64,000 bases of DNA from Bdellovibrionales bacterium GWA2_49_15 (lineage in GTDB: Bacteria > Bdellovibrionota > Bacteriovoracia > Bacteriovoracales > Bacteriovoracaceae), in the NCBI GenBank assembly GCA_001769855.1, contig MEPP01000031.1, positions 237,407 through 301,406 on the forward strand. Reading direction: 5' to 3'. Positions 24,991 to 33,731 of the stretch are shown here, one piece after another; position 1 is the first letter of the stretch, and every line of letters starts with the position of its first letter. Under the pieces are notes generated by a model. The model worked only from the letters and a program-made list of their open reading frames with translations. It was not told the origin of the DNA and searched no databases. The translations under genes and the position numbers were made by a program.

Positions 24991-25682
24991 ATCAAATCGA
25001 AGATAATAAACTCAGAGTTCTTGGACCAGTGCAGATTCAATTCGTGCTGATCTGACAGCGCGGCCCCGTCCCCTGGGCCAAGTAACTGGTCGTTAATCTC
25101 GACCTCACCCTTGATCACCTGCACCCACTGATGGTCGAATTGCCCTTTAAACATTTTTCCACCAGGTAATGCCGACCTGCCCACATAGACATCCACATCC
25201 TGATTGATGGTAAGGGAACCGTTGCGACCGTGACGAGAGGCCACCAGCACCAGAGTATTGTTGGAAAAATCCTGAACAAATGATTTCTGACTGTAGCCGG
25301 GCGGATAATTTTCCTTGTCCGGAGTGATCCAGATTTGCAAAAGATGGGTCGGCTGATTCAACAGACGGTTATACTCCGAATGCACAACCCCGGTGCCCGC
25401 GCACATGAGCTGCACCTCACCAGGCTTGATCACGGTGGTATTGCCCATGCTGTCTTGATGCTCTAACGCCCCTTCGGTGACATAAGTAATAATCTCCATG
25501 TCTTGATGCGAGTGGGAGGGGAATCCGGATTCCGGTGCAATCTGATCTTCGTTAATCACTCGGAGCGCTCTAAAGCCGAGGTACTTCGGCTCATAGTAAT
25601 TCGCAAACGAAAAGGTGTGGTTTGTCTGTAACCAACCATGGTCAGCATGTCCGCGTTCCAAAGATTTTCTTATCGTTATCAT
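24987..25682 (-). CDS. Pirin-family protein (quercetinase-like bicupin)
   Basis: The N-terminal cupin shows the pirin metal site: FPSHSHQDMEIITYVTEGALEHQDSMGN, with His-rich ligands, and GEVQLMCAGTGVVHSEYN. LLQIWITPDK links to the second cupin, which is plainer. Bacterial pirins such as YhhW open quercetin or interact with metabolic enzymes. The ATG at 25682 sits eight bases after AAGGGG, a better spacing than the ATG two codons upstream. At 231 residues it is normal. Confidence 0.93.
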   Translation of the reverse strand: MITIRKSLERGHADHGWLQTNHTFSFANYYEPKYLGFRALRVINEDQIAPESGFPSHSHQDMEIITYVTEGALEHQDSMGNTTVIKPGEVQLMCAGTGVVHSEYNRLLNQPTHLLQIWITPDKENYPPGYSQKSFVQDFSNNTLVLVASRHGRNGSLTINQDVDVYVGRSALPGGKMFKGQFDHQWVQVIKGEVEINDQLLGPGDGAALSDQHELNLHWSKNSEFIIFDLI

Positions 25683-25786
25683 GCCCATTACCCCTTCTCA
25701 CACCTTAGGGTAGGCATCCAAAAAAGTCACTATGACAATATTGAGACATCACGGACGGAAAAAATGTAGAGGATGGTTGATCAGCG

Positions 25787-26830
25787 TTAGGGGTTATGAA
25801 CGTCATCTTCATGGCGATACACCGACTGAAAAAGCATGACATGTTGGTTAGGCCCTTCCACTCCGATGGCGCAGGTTGTGACCGGTCTTTCAGAAGGTAC
25901 GCCCACCTGCTCAACATAATATAACTTTTTAAAAATCCCGGGATAACGGCGTAGGTGTTGAATAAATAAATCTGTCAGAATTTTTTGCTCCGCCTGTGTA
26001 ATGCCTGATGGGCCTTCGGTATAGGGTACAAAAACGCAGCGAGAGACCATTTCAGATAAAATCTCCATATCAAACTTCAAGCTGAGGGCATGGGTTCGCT
26101 TGGAAAATTCCTGCGATGATTCATAAATATATTCCACATTATAAAGACCAAAGCTTCCGAGCTGGCGGTATCCCTGATGACTGAGAAAGTACGGGCCTTC
26201 ATGCCAACGAAAATCATCAGACTGGCGTTTACCGGCCTCGTTCACCACTGCCTGTAACGCCTGACTTGGAATCGTGCTAAATTCCTCATGAATCACCCGC
26301 ACGAGAGAGATGGGCGAATCAGGAACCTCACCGCCAACAATGATATACGTACCCAAGATATTCACAAAAATCTCATTATCACGATAGCTCGACTTGAAAA
26401 TATGATGGGGAATTTCCTGGGCAATAACCCGCGCAAGCGTTCGGGCATCATAATCAAGGGCCTGCCGTGAAAAATAAATGGGACCACCGGAAACAAACTC
26501 AGTCATGGCGCCATTGGAAACCAATCGTGTGTAATCACCCGGGTACCTGCCAAGTCCTACGGAGAAGAGATCTGGGATGTAAAAAAAGTTATTTTTTTGA
26601 CGAAGCAGCTTCAGCTCAGCTTTAAAGGCCATTTTAAATTCATCAATAAAAACAGTTTCGCTGATCTTGGTTTCCAGCAGATCCAGGGCATCCTGGAGTA
26701 ACCTTTGGTTCGGGAAAGGGTAAGTTTGAACGATGACGGGGTCTCCGCCACCACTACTCCAATCACCAGCAATCAGGGGTCGGGCCCCGACCAGCATCAA
26801 AAAGAGGATCATAAAACATGTTGTTCTCAT
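25787..26830 (-). CDS. Exported protein with degenerate zinc-protease-like motif
   Basis: A signal peptide (MRTTCFMILFLMLVGARPLIAG) is followed by DWSSGGGDPVIV, a start common to exported proteins of this bacterial group. Near residue 135 the sequence ARVIAQEIPHHIF resembles the helix of a gluzincin (HExxH) with the first His replaced by Gln. Two later Cys (SRCVFVPY and TTCAIGVEG) may form a disulfide. AGGAGAG precedes the ATG. The enzyme class is uncertain and the protein may be a catalytically dead relative. Confidence 0.6.
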   Translation of the reverse strand: MRTTCFMILFLMLVGARPLIAGDWSSGGGDPVIVQTYPFPNQRLLQDALDLLETKISETVFIDEFKMAFKAELKLLRQKNNFFYIPDLFSVGLGRYPGDYTRLVSNGAMTEFVSGGPIYFSRQALDYDARTLARVIAQEIPHHIFKSSYRDNEIFVNILGTYIIVGGEVPDSPISLVRVIHEEFSTIPSQALQAVVNEAGKRQSDDFRWHEGPYFLSHQGYRQLGSFGLYNVEYIYESSQEFSKRTHALSLKFDMEILSEMVSRCVFVPYTEGPSGITQAEQKILTDLFIQHLRRYPGIFKKLYYVEQVGVPSERPVTTCAIGVEGPNQHVMLFQSVYRHEDDVHNP

Positions 26831-26956
26831 AGGTTAGCTCTCCTAGCATTCAAACACTGCTTGTTCAAGACAGTATGAAAAGATGCCAGTAAAGTAAATT
26901 TATTATTTATTAATATTCGTGGTATTGTTTGCTAATAATAAACCAGGAAATCGCCC

Positions 26957-27784
26957 ATGCAAAACATCTTTTTAGAATCAGACTATCGCAAAATTATTAA
27001 AGCACTGGTTGAGAATAAAAAGCAAATTGATAAAAAGTTTAATTTCCAAAGGATGGCCGAGTCCATGGGGATTCAAAAGGCCTACCTCTCCCAGGTCCTT
27101 CAGGGTGCCAGAGATTTTTCACAAGATCAGCTCTACCGTGCCTCCCAGTTTTTAAAATTGAAAAAAGAAGAGTACGAGTACATGAAGCTGCTGCTCGAAT
27201 ATGCTCGTAGCGCCCTGGCCGATCGCAAGCAGGAGCTGAGCATCCTGATTGCGGGCATTCAAAGGCAAAATTTAAAAACAGAAAAAAATGTTGAGCTAAA
27301 AAAGGTCGAGGTCACGGCGGAAAAAGGCGCAACTTACTACTTAGACCCCCTCAATCAAATTGTGCACATGGCACTCGACATCCCGCGCTTTCGTAAAAAT
27401 ATCTCTGAATTGGGGCGGGCCTTAGAGCTCAGTGACTTGCGAATCAAAAAAGCACTCGCAGTTTTAGAAGAAATCGGCGTCATTGAAATTAAGAGTGGTG
27501 AGATCAAGGTTCTCACTCATAACATACATCTGCCCAAAGACTCACCCATTTTCTGGCCATGGAAAACGGCACTCTCCGCGATGAGCAATTATCGCATCCG
27601 CAACCTCGACGAGAATTCGACTTACAACTTTTCAGTGGTGTTCGCGGCCGACGAAGACACAAAAACGAAACTCCAGACCATGTTTTTAAATTTTTTAAAA
27701 GAGGCAAGGCCGCTGGTTGAGAAGGCCAAATCGAAAGATGTTTTCCAGATGAACTTTGATCTTTTTTCCTGGACGACTAATTAA
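26957..27784 (+). CDS. TIGR02147-family regulator
   Basis: The N-terminal region (NFQRMAESMGIQKAYLSQVLQGARDFSQDQLYRASQFLKLKKEE) is the helix-turn-helix-like start of TIGR02147 proteins, a family known mainly from Fibrobacteres and Bdellovibrionota. The second half has a winged-helix pattern (ELGRALELSDLRIKKALAVLEEIGVIEI) and ends with VFQMNFDLFSWT, matching the family tail. Targets are unknown. AGGA precedes the ATG. It is transcribed away from the degenerate protease-like gene, with 126 AT-rich bases between them. Confidence 0.88.
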   Translation: MQNIFLESDYRKIIKALVENKKQIDKKFNFQRMAESMGIQKAYLSQVLQGARDFSQDQLYRASQFLKLKKEEYEYMKLLLEYARSALADRKQELSILIAGIQRQNLKTEKNVELKKVEVTAEKGATYYLDPLNQIVHMALDIPRFRKNISELGRALELSDLRIKKALAVLEEIGVIEIKSGEIKVLTHNIHLPKDSPIFWPWKTALSAMSNYRIRNLDENSTYNFSVVFAADEDTKTKLQTMFLNFLKEARPLVEKAKSKDVFQMNFDLFSWTTN

Positions 27785-27785
27785 A

Positions 27786-27809
27786 AAGGCCCCGATTTCT
27801 CGAGGCCTT
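27786..27809 (+). terminator. Weak hairpin after the TIGR02147 gene
   Basis: AAGGCC and GGCCTT pair, with an inner CG/CG extension, directly after the stop codon. No U-run follows (CTCCCGC), so termination strength is doubtful. Confidence 0.4.
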
Positions 27810-27835
27810 CTCCCGCATCCTACCAAAATTTCCAT

Positions 27836-29467
27836 TTAAGGAAGGGGTTTTATTTTATAGCATGCAGGATCTCCATCCGTAAATTTCCAGTGACTAAATC
27901 CTGCCTGGCGACAGCTCAGCAGGTTATCGGGATAGCAAAACAAGCAGCGGGAGTCGCGGCAGCACAACCCTCGGACCTGACGCCCGTTCATAATTTGCTC
28001 TAACAGTTGGTCGAAGGACAATCCGGGAAGAATGGGAGTCCGCTCCTCAGGATATTTGAGTTTCTCCGCAGCATTAGTCCCGAGAACCTGATCTCCGTTA
28101 CTCAAAGATCTCACATCCTGACGTACCACCGATTTGTGCGCCTTCACCTCTAGACTTGCAGGGCGTTTGATCATTTTCACTTTCGTCTCATAACTGGTTT
28201 TTTTTCCGTCAAAATTAATTTCAGGGTTTTCGATTTTGACATTGCTTCCAGATAAAGTAAGTCCTTCAAAGCCGAGTCCCGCATCACTCACCTTCACGGC
28301 GAACGACTTACCTGACTCTGAGATAGTAACCTTCGGAGTCGTGGAATCTTTCTTGATGGAGAAACTTTTCTCTCCAATCACACCCGCATCCCCATAGACG
28401 CGCAGCTTGGCCTTATACTCGCCATGGGTACCAGAGTCAGGAAGGTCAATTCGCACCAGCCCTCGGTTCGGCAAAAACTGAACTGGCAACTTTTTACCTT
28501 CCACTTCCATTTCAATTTTCCGAAGGTCACGAGGATAAAGCCCGTTTAAATTGGCCAAGATCACAACATTATCATTGGCGATAGGCGCGGAACCTTCAAA
28601 ATACTTAGGCAGCTCAATTTCAACTTTTGGATTAGGATTTCTAAGCTCCCCTTGGCCATGATCCTTCACAAACGTGCCCCACTCGCCATTCACATTTTCA
28701 CCGATCTTGGTAAGTTCTGTTTTCTCCTTCTGCGCCAGGATTTCTAGCTCTGAACAGTTTCCTCCTGTTCGTGCGCAAGTTTCCTTTTCTCTAAGTGCCT
28801 TGAGGTAGGAACGATAGTGCCCGACTTGTTTTCCCAAAAGGCCGCCAAGGGCCCCAAGTGCGATTGCGCCAGCGGGAATAAGATATTTTTTCATATCGCT
28901 CAAGCGATGTTGCAGAGACCGCTCGGCAGCTTGCGCGTTGGCGGAGACCTCAATGACTTCTTTTTTGGCCTCAATACATTCTTCCGGTGTTTTACAATCG
29001 GCCAATCGCCCATCGGCCAGGGCCCGCTCGGCCTCACGCTGCAAGTTTAAATTTTGCAGGTCAATCACATCGGCCAGGACCGCCGTTCCCTCCTCCCCTT
29101 CGAAACCGGAGGGATAGAAAATTTCCGTTTCCTGCCCGTTTACTCCAAAACGATAAGATGCGATCGGCCCGCCCATGGCCTTGGTTGCAATTTTGGCCTT
29201 AAGACAAGTGTTCTTGGAAATTTTGAGACCCGACACTGACAGATTTTTTCCATCAGCGTTGATCTCCACCTGTTCTTTAGCAATCTCTTGCTGCTCATAG
29301 GAAAAGACCGCATCTAAAATCGCCAGCGTAGCTTGGGCACTAAAGCTCTGGGCCTCGGTCGGTCCTTTATTGCAGAACTCATACGTCCGTTCGGCCGCCA
29401 GAAGCTGGGCCGGATGACTGGTGAGAATAGTTGAGAGTACCAGAAAATTAACTGTAAACTTTTTCAT
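27836..29467 (-). CDS. Exported multidomain protein with Cys-rich tail, unknown function
   Basis: A signal peptide (MKKFTVNFLVLSTILTSHPAQLLA) leads to an N-terminal beta domain (about 30-130), a charged helical region, a hydrophobic helix near 193-210 (YLIPAGAIALGALGGLLGK), and then one or two Ig-like segments (290-460: VRIDLPDSGTHGEYKAKLRVYGDAG; VTISESGKSFAVKVSDAG). The last 50 residues hold Cys clusters (GLCCRDSRCLFCYP). AAGGGG precedes the ATG. The single internal helix could anchor it in the inner membrane with the Ig-like part on one side. No family is recognised. Confidence 0.65.
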   Translation of the reverse strand: MKKFTVNFLVLSTILTSHPAQLLAAERTYEFCNKGPTEAQSFSAQATLAILDAVFSYEQQEIAKEQVEINADGKNLSVSGLKISKNTCLKAKIATKAMGGPIASYRFGVNGQETEIFYPSGFEGEEGTAVLADVIDLQNLNLQREAERALADGRLADCKTPEECIEAKKEVIEVSANAQAAERSLQHRLSDMKKYLIPAGAIALGALGGLLGKQVGHYRSYLKALREKETCARTGGNCSELEILAQKEKTELTKIGENVNGEWGTFVKDHGQGELRNPNPKVEIELPKYFEGSAPIANDNVVILANLNGLYPRDLRKIEMEVEGKKLPVQFLPNRGLVRIDLPDSGTHGEYKAKLRVYGDAGVIGEKSFSIKKDSTTPKVTISESGKSFAVKVSDAGLGFEGLTLSGSNVKIENPEINFDGKKTSYETKVKMIKRPASLEVKAHKSVVRQDVRSLSNGDQVLGTNAAEKLKYPEERTPILPGLSFDQLLEQIMNGRQVRGLCCRDSRCLFCYPDNLLSCRQAGFSHWKFTDGDPACYKIKPLP

Positions 29468-29495
29468 AAAAAAACCCCTTAAAAAATTGTTAGAT

Positions 29496-29538
29496 GAAAA
29501 GAACGGCAGCCTAGGATCCGTAGGCTTTCGCTCTTTTC
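29496..29538 (-). terminator. Nested hairpin between two exported-protein genes
   Basis: The inner arms AGCCTA/TAGGCT and the outer arms GAAAAG/CTTTTC pair. On the minus strand the structure ends in TTCTTTTC, so it could stop transcripts of the gene at 29619-31490. It may equally be a leader structure of the next gene. Confidence 0.4.
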
Positions 29539-29618
29539 TCAGCCAATTTAAGACGGCCTGGGAAATAGGTAAATTTAATTTAAATTATTTAACTTGAATT
29601 AGTTTACTATTTGTAAAC

Positions 29619-31490
29619 CTAGCGACATTTACCGAGGGCGCGCTCAATCCCGTCCTTGATGAAGTAGGGGGAATCTTTTTTCTGCATGCTGGTTAAAAAA
29701 ACGCAGGTCTCTTTTGAAAGCTTCTTGAACTCGCACAGTTCCTGAATAACGACTAAGTGATGGCGGGTGTTGGGATTTTTTAATTCTGCCACCCAAAAAG
29801 GCTCCAGGTTACCGCCCAGCTGTTCCCTCACATACTGCATACTGACTCGGGAGCGAAGGCTCAACTCGACGAGCGCCTTCAAGGCCTCCTTATTTTTTGT
29901 AGGAATAACGGCGAGGGCCTCGGCGGCACTTTTAAGCAGCGAGTTCGTGTCCTCAATTTTTCCCGACATGGCATCTTGAATACATTGAATAATTTCATTC
30001 TCAAGCTTGGCCGCCATTTTGGGCATTTTTATCAAAAGTTCCAGCGCATTTTCTCGCTTCTCCGGTTTTTTGGATGAAAGAAGTTTCTGAAAACGCTCCT
30101 GATTCGGCACGAGCTCACCGCAATCAATCTGATACTCGATACATAAGTTCGTACGGGCCTTGTTTTCATATTCCTGGTGCGTGATGATGATGTTTTTACC
30201 TAACTTCTCTCCCGATTCTTTGAGGAAAGTTTGCCGATTTGCCTCATAAGACTTTATCAGCGCGATATCATCATCTTCCTCATCATCCAGCTTGCTTATC
30301 TCATGCTTAAAACTTTCTATAAAATCTACAATCTCCTTTCCCAGCTCATAGCTTGGCTCGGATTTTTGCACATTCTCCGCCATGAGGTGGGTGAGCGTCG
30401 CCTTTAATTTTAAATCGCGGGCCTCGCGATAAATTGTTTCCAGGCCACTGTGCAGCTTGGCAGAATTGGTATGTTTCAACTTATTTCGAAATTTCTCATA
30501 AGCATAGACGGCGGCCCAGGGATTGTCCTTTGACTTATAACTCTTGAGCGAGCGCAGGAGTAGCTCCATGCCAAAATCAAAATCGATGGTCATGGGTCGA
30601 CCGACCTTTCCGTCTAAAATCAATTTTGCGAAAGTATCTATCCGATCTTTTTCGATGGACTGCTGTTTGGAGTTACTTGGTTCCACAAAAAAAATCTTAG
30701 GCAAGAGCCTGTAGAGATAGTTCTTATTGGTGCGAGCGATGACATCCAGGCACGCTTGCCATTCATGATCCTCGATCTGTCCCAGTCCATGAAAATAATC
30801 AAGCACCGCATAGACGCGTTCACCACCTGATGGATCTTCAACCCCTTTCATCCCCTGCAGCAGAAAATTTGTGTAGGTGGCATTCTTGATGCCATTGCGT
30901 GTGAAGATGTACATAATTTTATAGTGAATGCCGGCGCACAGCTCATCAAAGGGAATCTTGACCGCTTCAGTCACCATGTTCTCGAGCTTGTCGCGACTGG
31001 AGATATCCAACATGGCGCTTGAGAGTGGTTTCAAATCCGACATACAATGTGGCTTAGTTTTGACCTCGCCATTGTCAATGACAATCAAGTCTCGCGGGTC
31101 AATCTTGATTGTGACATCAATCTTCGCTTGCTCCGGTTTCAGAGTGGTGCCTCTCACAAAGGGAGCACGTCGTTTCGTTTGCGCGATAATGGCCTTCACG
31201 GCGCGATAGCATTTGAACTTTTGGCCCTCTTTTTTACAGTCGTTACGCTGGGGTTCAATCAAGGTTTCATTGGTTTTGCAATCTATCGAACGTTCACAAA
31301 TGGCATCAAGCTCGTCAAACGCAGCTTGCAACGCTTTTTTTCGCGCCTCATCTTCAGAAGCGGCTTCGCCAATTCCGCAAGAGGTAATAATGTTATCCAT
31401 TTTTTCGCTGGCAGCTTCTTCGCAAAACCATTTGGCGTTCGCGGAAGAGGAAGCCACAAGAAAGGAAAAGATTATAATCAATTTGTTCAT
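29619..31490 (-). CDS. Large exported protein with LPP20-like N-terminus, unknown function
   Basis: The ATG at 31490 gives a signal peptide (MNKLIIIFSFLVASSSANA); upstream codons of the same frame do not. Residues 30-110 (GIGEAASEDEARKKALQAAFDELDAIC, and KCYRAVKAII) resemble the LPP20/FlgT-N type domain of exported proteins. The remaining 500 residues are helical; the last 150 have HEAT-like spacing (ENALELLIKMPKMAAKLE, SAAEALAVIPTKNKEALKALVELSL). A helical scaffold in the periplasm is the likely picture. No enzyme motif is seen. Confidence 0.65.
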   Translation of the reverse strand: MNKLIIIFSFLVASSSANAKWFCEEAASEKMDNIITSCGIGEAASEDEARKKALQAAFDELDAICERSIDCKTNETLIEPQRNDCKKEGQKFKCYRAVKAIIAQTKRRAPFVRGTTLKPEQAKIDVTIKIDPRDLIVIDNGEVKTKPHCMSDLKPLSSAMLDISSRDKLENMVTEAVKIPFDELCAGIHYKIMYIFTRNGIKNATYTNFLLQGMKGVEDPSGGERVYAVLDYFHGLGQIEDHEWQACLDVIARTNKNYLYRLLPKIFFVEPSNSKQQSIEKDRIDTFAKLILDGKVGRPMTIDFDFGMELLLRSLKSYKSKDNPWAAVYAYEKFRNKLKHTNSAKLHSGLETIYREARDLKLKATLTHLMAENVQKSEPSYELGKEIVDFIESFKHEISKLDDEEDDDIALIKSYEANRQTFLKESGEKLGKNIIITHQEYENKARTNLCIEYQIDCGELVPNQERFQKLLSSKKPEKRENALELLIKMPKMAAKLENEIIQCIQDAMSGKIEDTNSLLKSAAEALAVIPTKNKEALKALVELSLRSRVSMQYVREQLGGNLEPFWVAELKNPNTRHHLVVIQELCEFKKLSKETCVFLTSMQKKDSPYFIKDGIERALGKCR

Positions 31491-31517
31491 TGCTACACCC
31501 ACACTTTTTTTGAAACA

Positions 31518-31526
31518 TGATATACT
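31518..31526 (+). promoter_or_regulatory. Extended -10 promoter, predicted leaderless start of epimerase gene
   Basis: TGATATACT fits the extended -10 pattern TGnTATAAT with one mismatch, and seven bases later comes the ATG. There is no Shine-Dalgarno. The transcript should begin at or next to the start codon. Confidence 0.5.
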
Positions 31527-31533
31527 AAAAAAT

Positions 31534-32547
31534 ATGAAATTACTTATTCTCGGCGGCACTATTTTTCTCGGCCGTCACATCATCGCAGAGGCCCTCAAAC
31601 GCCATCATGAGGTTTGGGTTTTTAATCGAGGGAAGTCCGGTCCAAGACCCGAATCCGCCTGTCAGGTAATATCCGGTGATCGCGAAAATCACGATGATCT
31701 CAAAAAGTTATCTGCCATGAAATTTGATGCTATTATTGATACCTGTGGCTATGTCCCTCGCGTGGTGCGTATGGGGCTTGAGCTTCTCCGGGATGCAGCA
31801 CCTCATTACGTTTTTGCTTCGACAATTTCCGTCTATGCTCACGCGATTCCCGGCTCTGATGAAACGGCATCTGTCATGACCCTCGATAATCCTCAATCCG
31901 AAGATGTGCAAAAAGATTATGGCGGGCTAAAGGCCTTATGTGAAAGTGAAATTCGAAAGCATTTTCCAAGCGCCAACACTATTGTCCGATTAGGTTTTCT
32001 GGTTGGACCTTACGACCGAATTTATCGTTTTCCCTACTGGCTCGAACGCCTATCGGCCGGGGGGAAGGTGATTGCACCCGGTGAACCTTCAGATCTCTTT
32101 CAGCTTGTTGATATTCGCGATGCTGCGGCCTGGATGGTGTTAAGCGCAGAGAAAAAAATTATCGGTGACTTTAATCTCACCGGCCACGCTCGACCTATGG
32201 GGGATCTGCTGGATACCTGCAATCAAGTGTTAGGCACGAAGGCCCAACTTATCTGGCTCCCTCGAGCTTTTCTCACTGACCAGGGGGTCTCTGGATTCGA
32301 CGGAATCCCCTACAATATTTCTGACATTGATCGTGGTTCCGTTCAGCAAAATATACAAAAGGCGCTTGCGAGCGGACTCACCTTTCGAAGCCTTCCCGAA
32401 ACTGTTCTCGACACAAGTGCCTGGCTTAAAAAAGAGGGTTTTTCCACCAAGGGTAAAATCGGCGTAAAAATCAATGCCGGTATTTCCAGGACCAGGGAAC
32501 TAGAAGTTCTTCATCACTACCATCTAATCAACAACTTACCGTTCTAA
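31534..32547 (+). CDS. NAD-dependent epimerase/dehydratase (extended SDR)
   Basis: The N-terminal Rossmann motif GGTIFLGRHI is followed by FNRGKSGP (NADP-type phosphate recognition), FDAIIDTCGYVPR, the catalytic-region FASTISVYAHAIP with Ser and Tyr, and YGGLKALCE, which contains the active Tyr-x3-Lys. The second half (VRLGFLVGPYDR, QLVDIRDAAAWMVL) is typical of atypical extended SDRs such as isomerase-like reductases. Substrate unknown. The start at ATG 31534 opens exactly at the Rossmann strand, and the frame further upstream is only the antisense of the neighbouring gene. Confidence 0.9.
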   Translation: MKLLILGGTIFLGRHIIAEALKRHHEVWVFNRGKSGPRPESACQVISGDRENHDDLKKLSAMKFDAIIDTCGYVPRVVRMGLELLRDAAPHYVFASTISVYAHAIPGSDETASVMTLDNPQSEDVQKDYGGLKALCESEIRKHFPSANTIVRLGFLVGPYDRIYRFPYWLERLSAGGKVIAPGEPSDLFQLVDIRDAAAWMVLSAEKKIIGDFNLTGHARPMGDLLDTCNQVLGTKAQLIWLPRAFLTDQGVSGFDGIPYNISDIDRGSVQQNIQKALASGLTFRSLPETVLDTSAWLKKEGFSTKGKIGVKINAGISRTRELEVLHHYHLINNLPF

Positions 32548-32656
32548 CCATAAGTCTTACTCATGACTGCAAATTATTAATAATAAGTTTTACTTTCTGC
32601 AAAATTAGACTATTTTGCGCTCAGTTTTGATGAGCACATTTATGAGGGGCCTACTT

Positions 32657-33181
32657 ATGAAAAAAATTTTTACCACAATATGGCTTGTGTTATTCGGTCT
32701 AAGCACGGCCAACGCAACCTCGCTTCACCCTGACACTTTTTTGCAAGTTGCAGATTTGATCACCTGGGATTTCGCTGTCGATGGACATCTCCGAACACTT
32801 GATGTGACAGGCGGTAAGGTGAAGATCAATCCTGTTACAAAAATCGCCAGTCTCACCTTCGATCTCGCCAATGATTGCCCGGTCGACGCTCATTGTTTTG
32901 TTTCTATTCCTGAGTTCAAAATAGAATTGCCAATCATCAAGATTACTCGAGATCGTTGCGGCGTTATCACCTATGTGGCCGAAAGAGATTTGATGCCCGT
33001 CGACGGCGCGCTTGAAAAACTTGTCATAAAAGACACTACCTCTTCCGTATGCGAGATGTTCTATTCTGCCGCAACAACTATTAGTTATGATGAAACTTAT
33101 GTGGATCGCATCGAGCATCGAACTGAGACGCGTCACTCGCGTATGACTGCTGAAAAACTTCAGTCTCCTTTCGTCCACTAA
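32657..33181 (+). CDS. Exported protein of unknown function
   Basis: The ATG at 32657 is preceded by GAGGGG nine bases upstream and gives a signal peptide (MKKIFTTIWLVLFGLSTANA). The mature 154 residues are strand-rich with Cys at ANDCPVDAHCF, RDRCGVI and SSVCEMF, suggesting two disulfides. A strong intrinsic terminator lies 30 bases after the stop, so this is a monocistronic unit. No family is recognised. Confidence 0.65.
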   Translation: MKKIFTTIWLVLFGLSTANATSLHPDTFLQVADLITWDFAVDGHLRTLDVTGGKVKINPVTKIASLTFDLANDCPVDAHCFVSIPEFKIELPIIKITRDRCGVITYVAERDLMPVDGALEKLVIKDTTSSVCEMFYSAATTISYDETYVDRIEHRTETRHSRMTAEKLQSPFVH

Positions 33182-33210
33182 CTACAACGCACTACGAATT
33201 TTTTTTCCAG

Positions 33211-33233
33211 GGGGCCTGTCGGCCCCTTTTTTT
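33211..33233 (+). terminator. Strong intrinsic terminator
   Basis: GGGGCC and GGCCCC pair around TGTC and are followed by seven T. It ends the preceding exported-protein gene. Confidence 0.9.
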
Positions 33234-33282
33234 ACATTTACGTAATTTCAGGTTAGATTTTCACCACAAAATAGAGGATCAC

Positions 33283-33723
33283 ATGGAAGCAAAAATTACC
33301 TGGAAAAATAAGATGCAGTTTGAGGCCAATAACCGAGGCATGAAGACCATTATTGATGCCTTTCCAGAATTTGGTGGCGATGATCTGGGACCTACTCCCA
33401 AAGAATTACTCTTAAATGCGGTGATGGGATGTACGGGAATGGACGTGATTTCCATTCTGACTAAAATGCGACAGACTCCTACTGCATTTTCGATTAAGGC
33501 ATTAGCTGAAAAGACTAAAGAAGCTCCCACTCATTTTCCGCGCATTGACCTTCGCTATGAATTGACCGGGGAAATTGAGGCCGAAAAATTGCTTAAGGCA
33601 GTTACAAGTTCCATGACTAAATATTGTGGCGTTAGCTTCATGGTCGCCAAAAGAGTCCCCATCTTCTATGATGTTTACCTGAACGATAAAAAAGTAGGCG
33701 AAGGACAAGCCTTCCCAGGATAA
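33283..33723 (+). CDS. OsmC/Ohr-family peroxiredoxin-like protein
   Basis: The two redox cysteines of the family are in place: Cys50 in NAVMGCTGMDV and Cys115 in TKYCGVSF, with a catalytic-Arg candidate in the N-terminal strand region. The 146 residues and GPTPKELLLNAV match OsmC-like proteins (YhfA branch), which reduce organic hydroperoxides. AGAGGA precedes the ATG. The following exported-protein gene starts eight bases downstream, so they may share a transcript. Confidence 0.92.
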   Translation: MEAKITWKNKMQFEANNRGMKTIIDAFPEFGGDDLGPTPKELLLNAVMGCTGMDVISILTKMRQTPTAFSIKALAEKTKEAPTHFPRIDLRYELTGEIEAEKLLKAVTSSMTKYCGVSFMVAKRVPIFYDVYLNDKKVGEGQAFPG

Positions 33724-33731
33724 TCCCAGAA

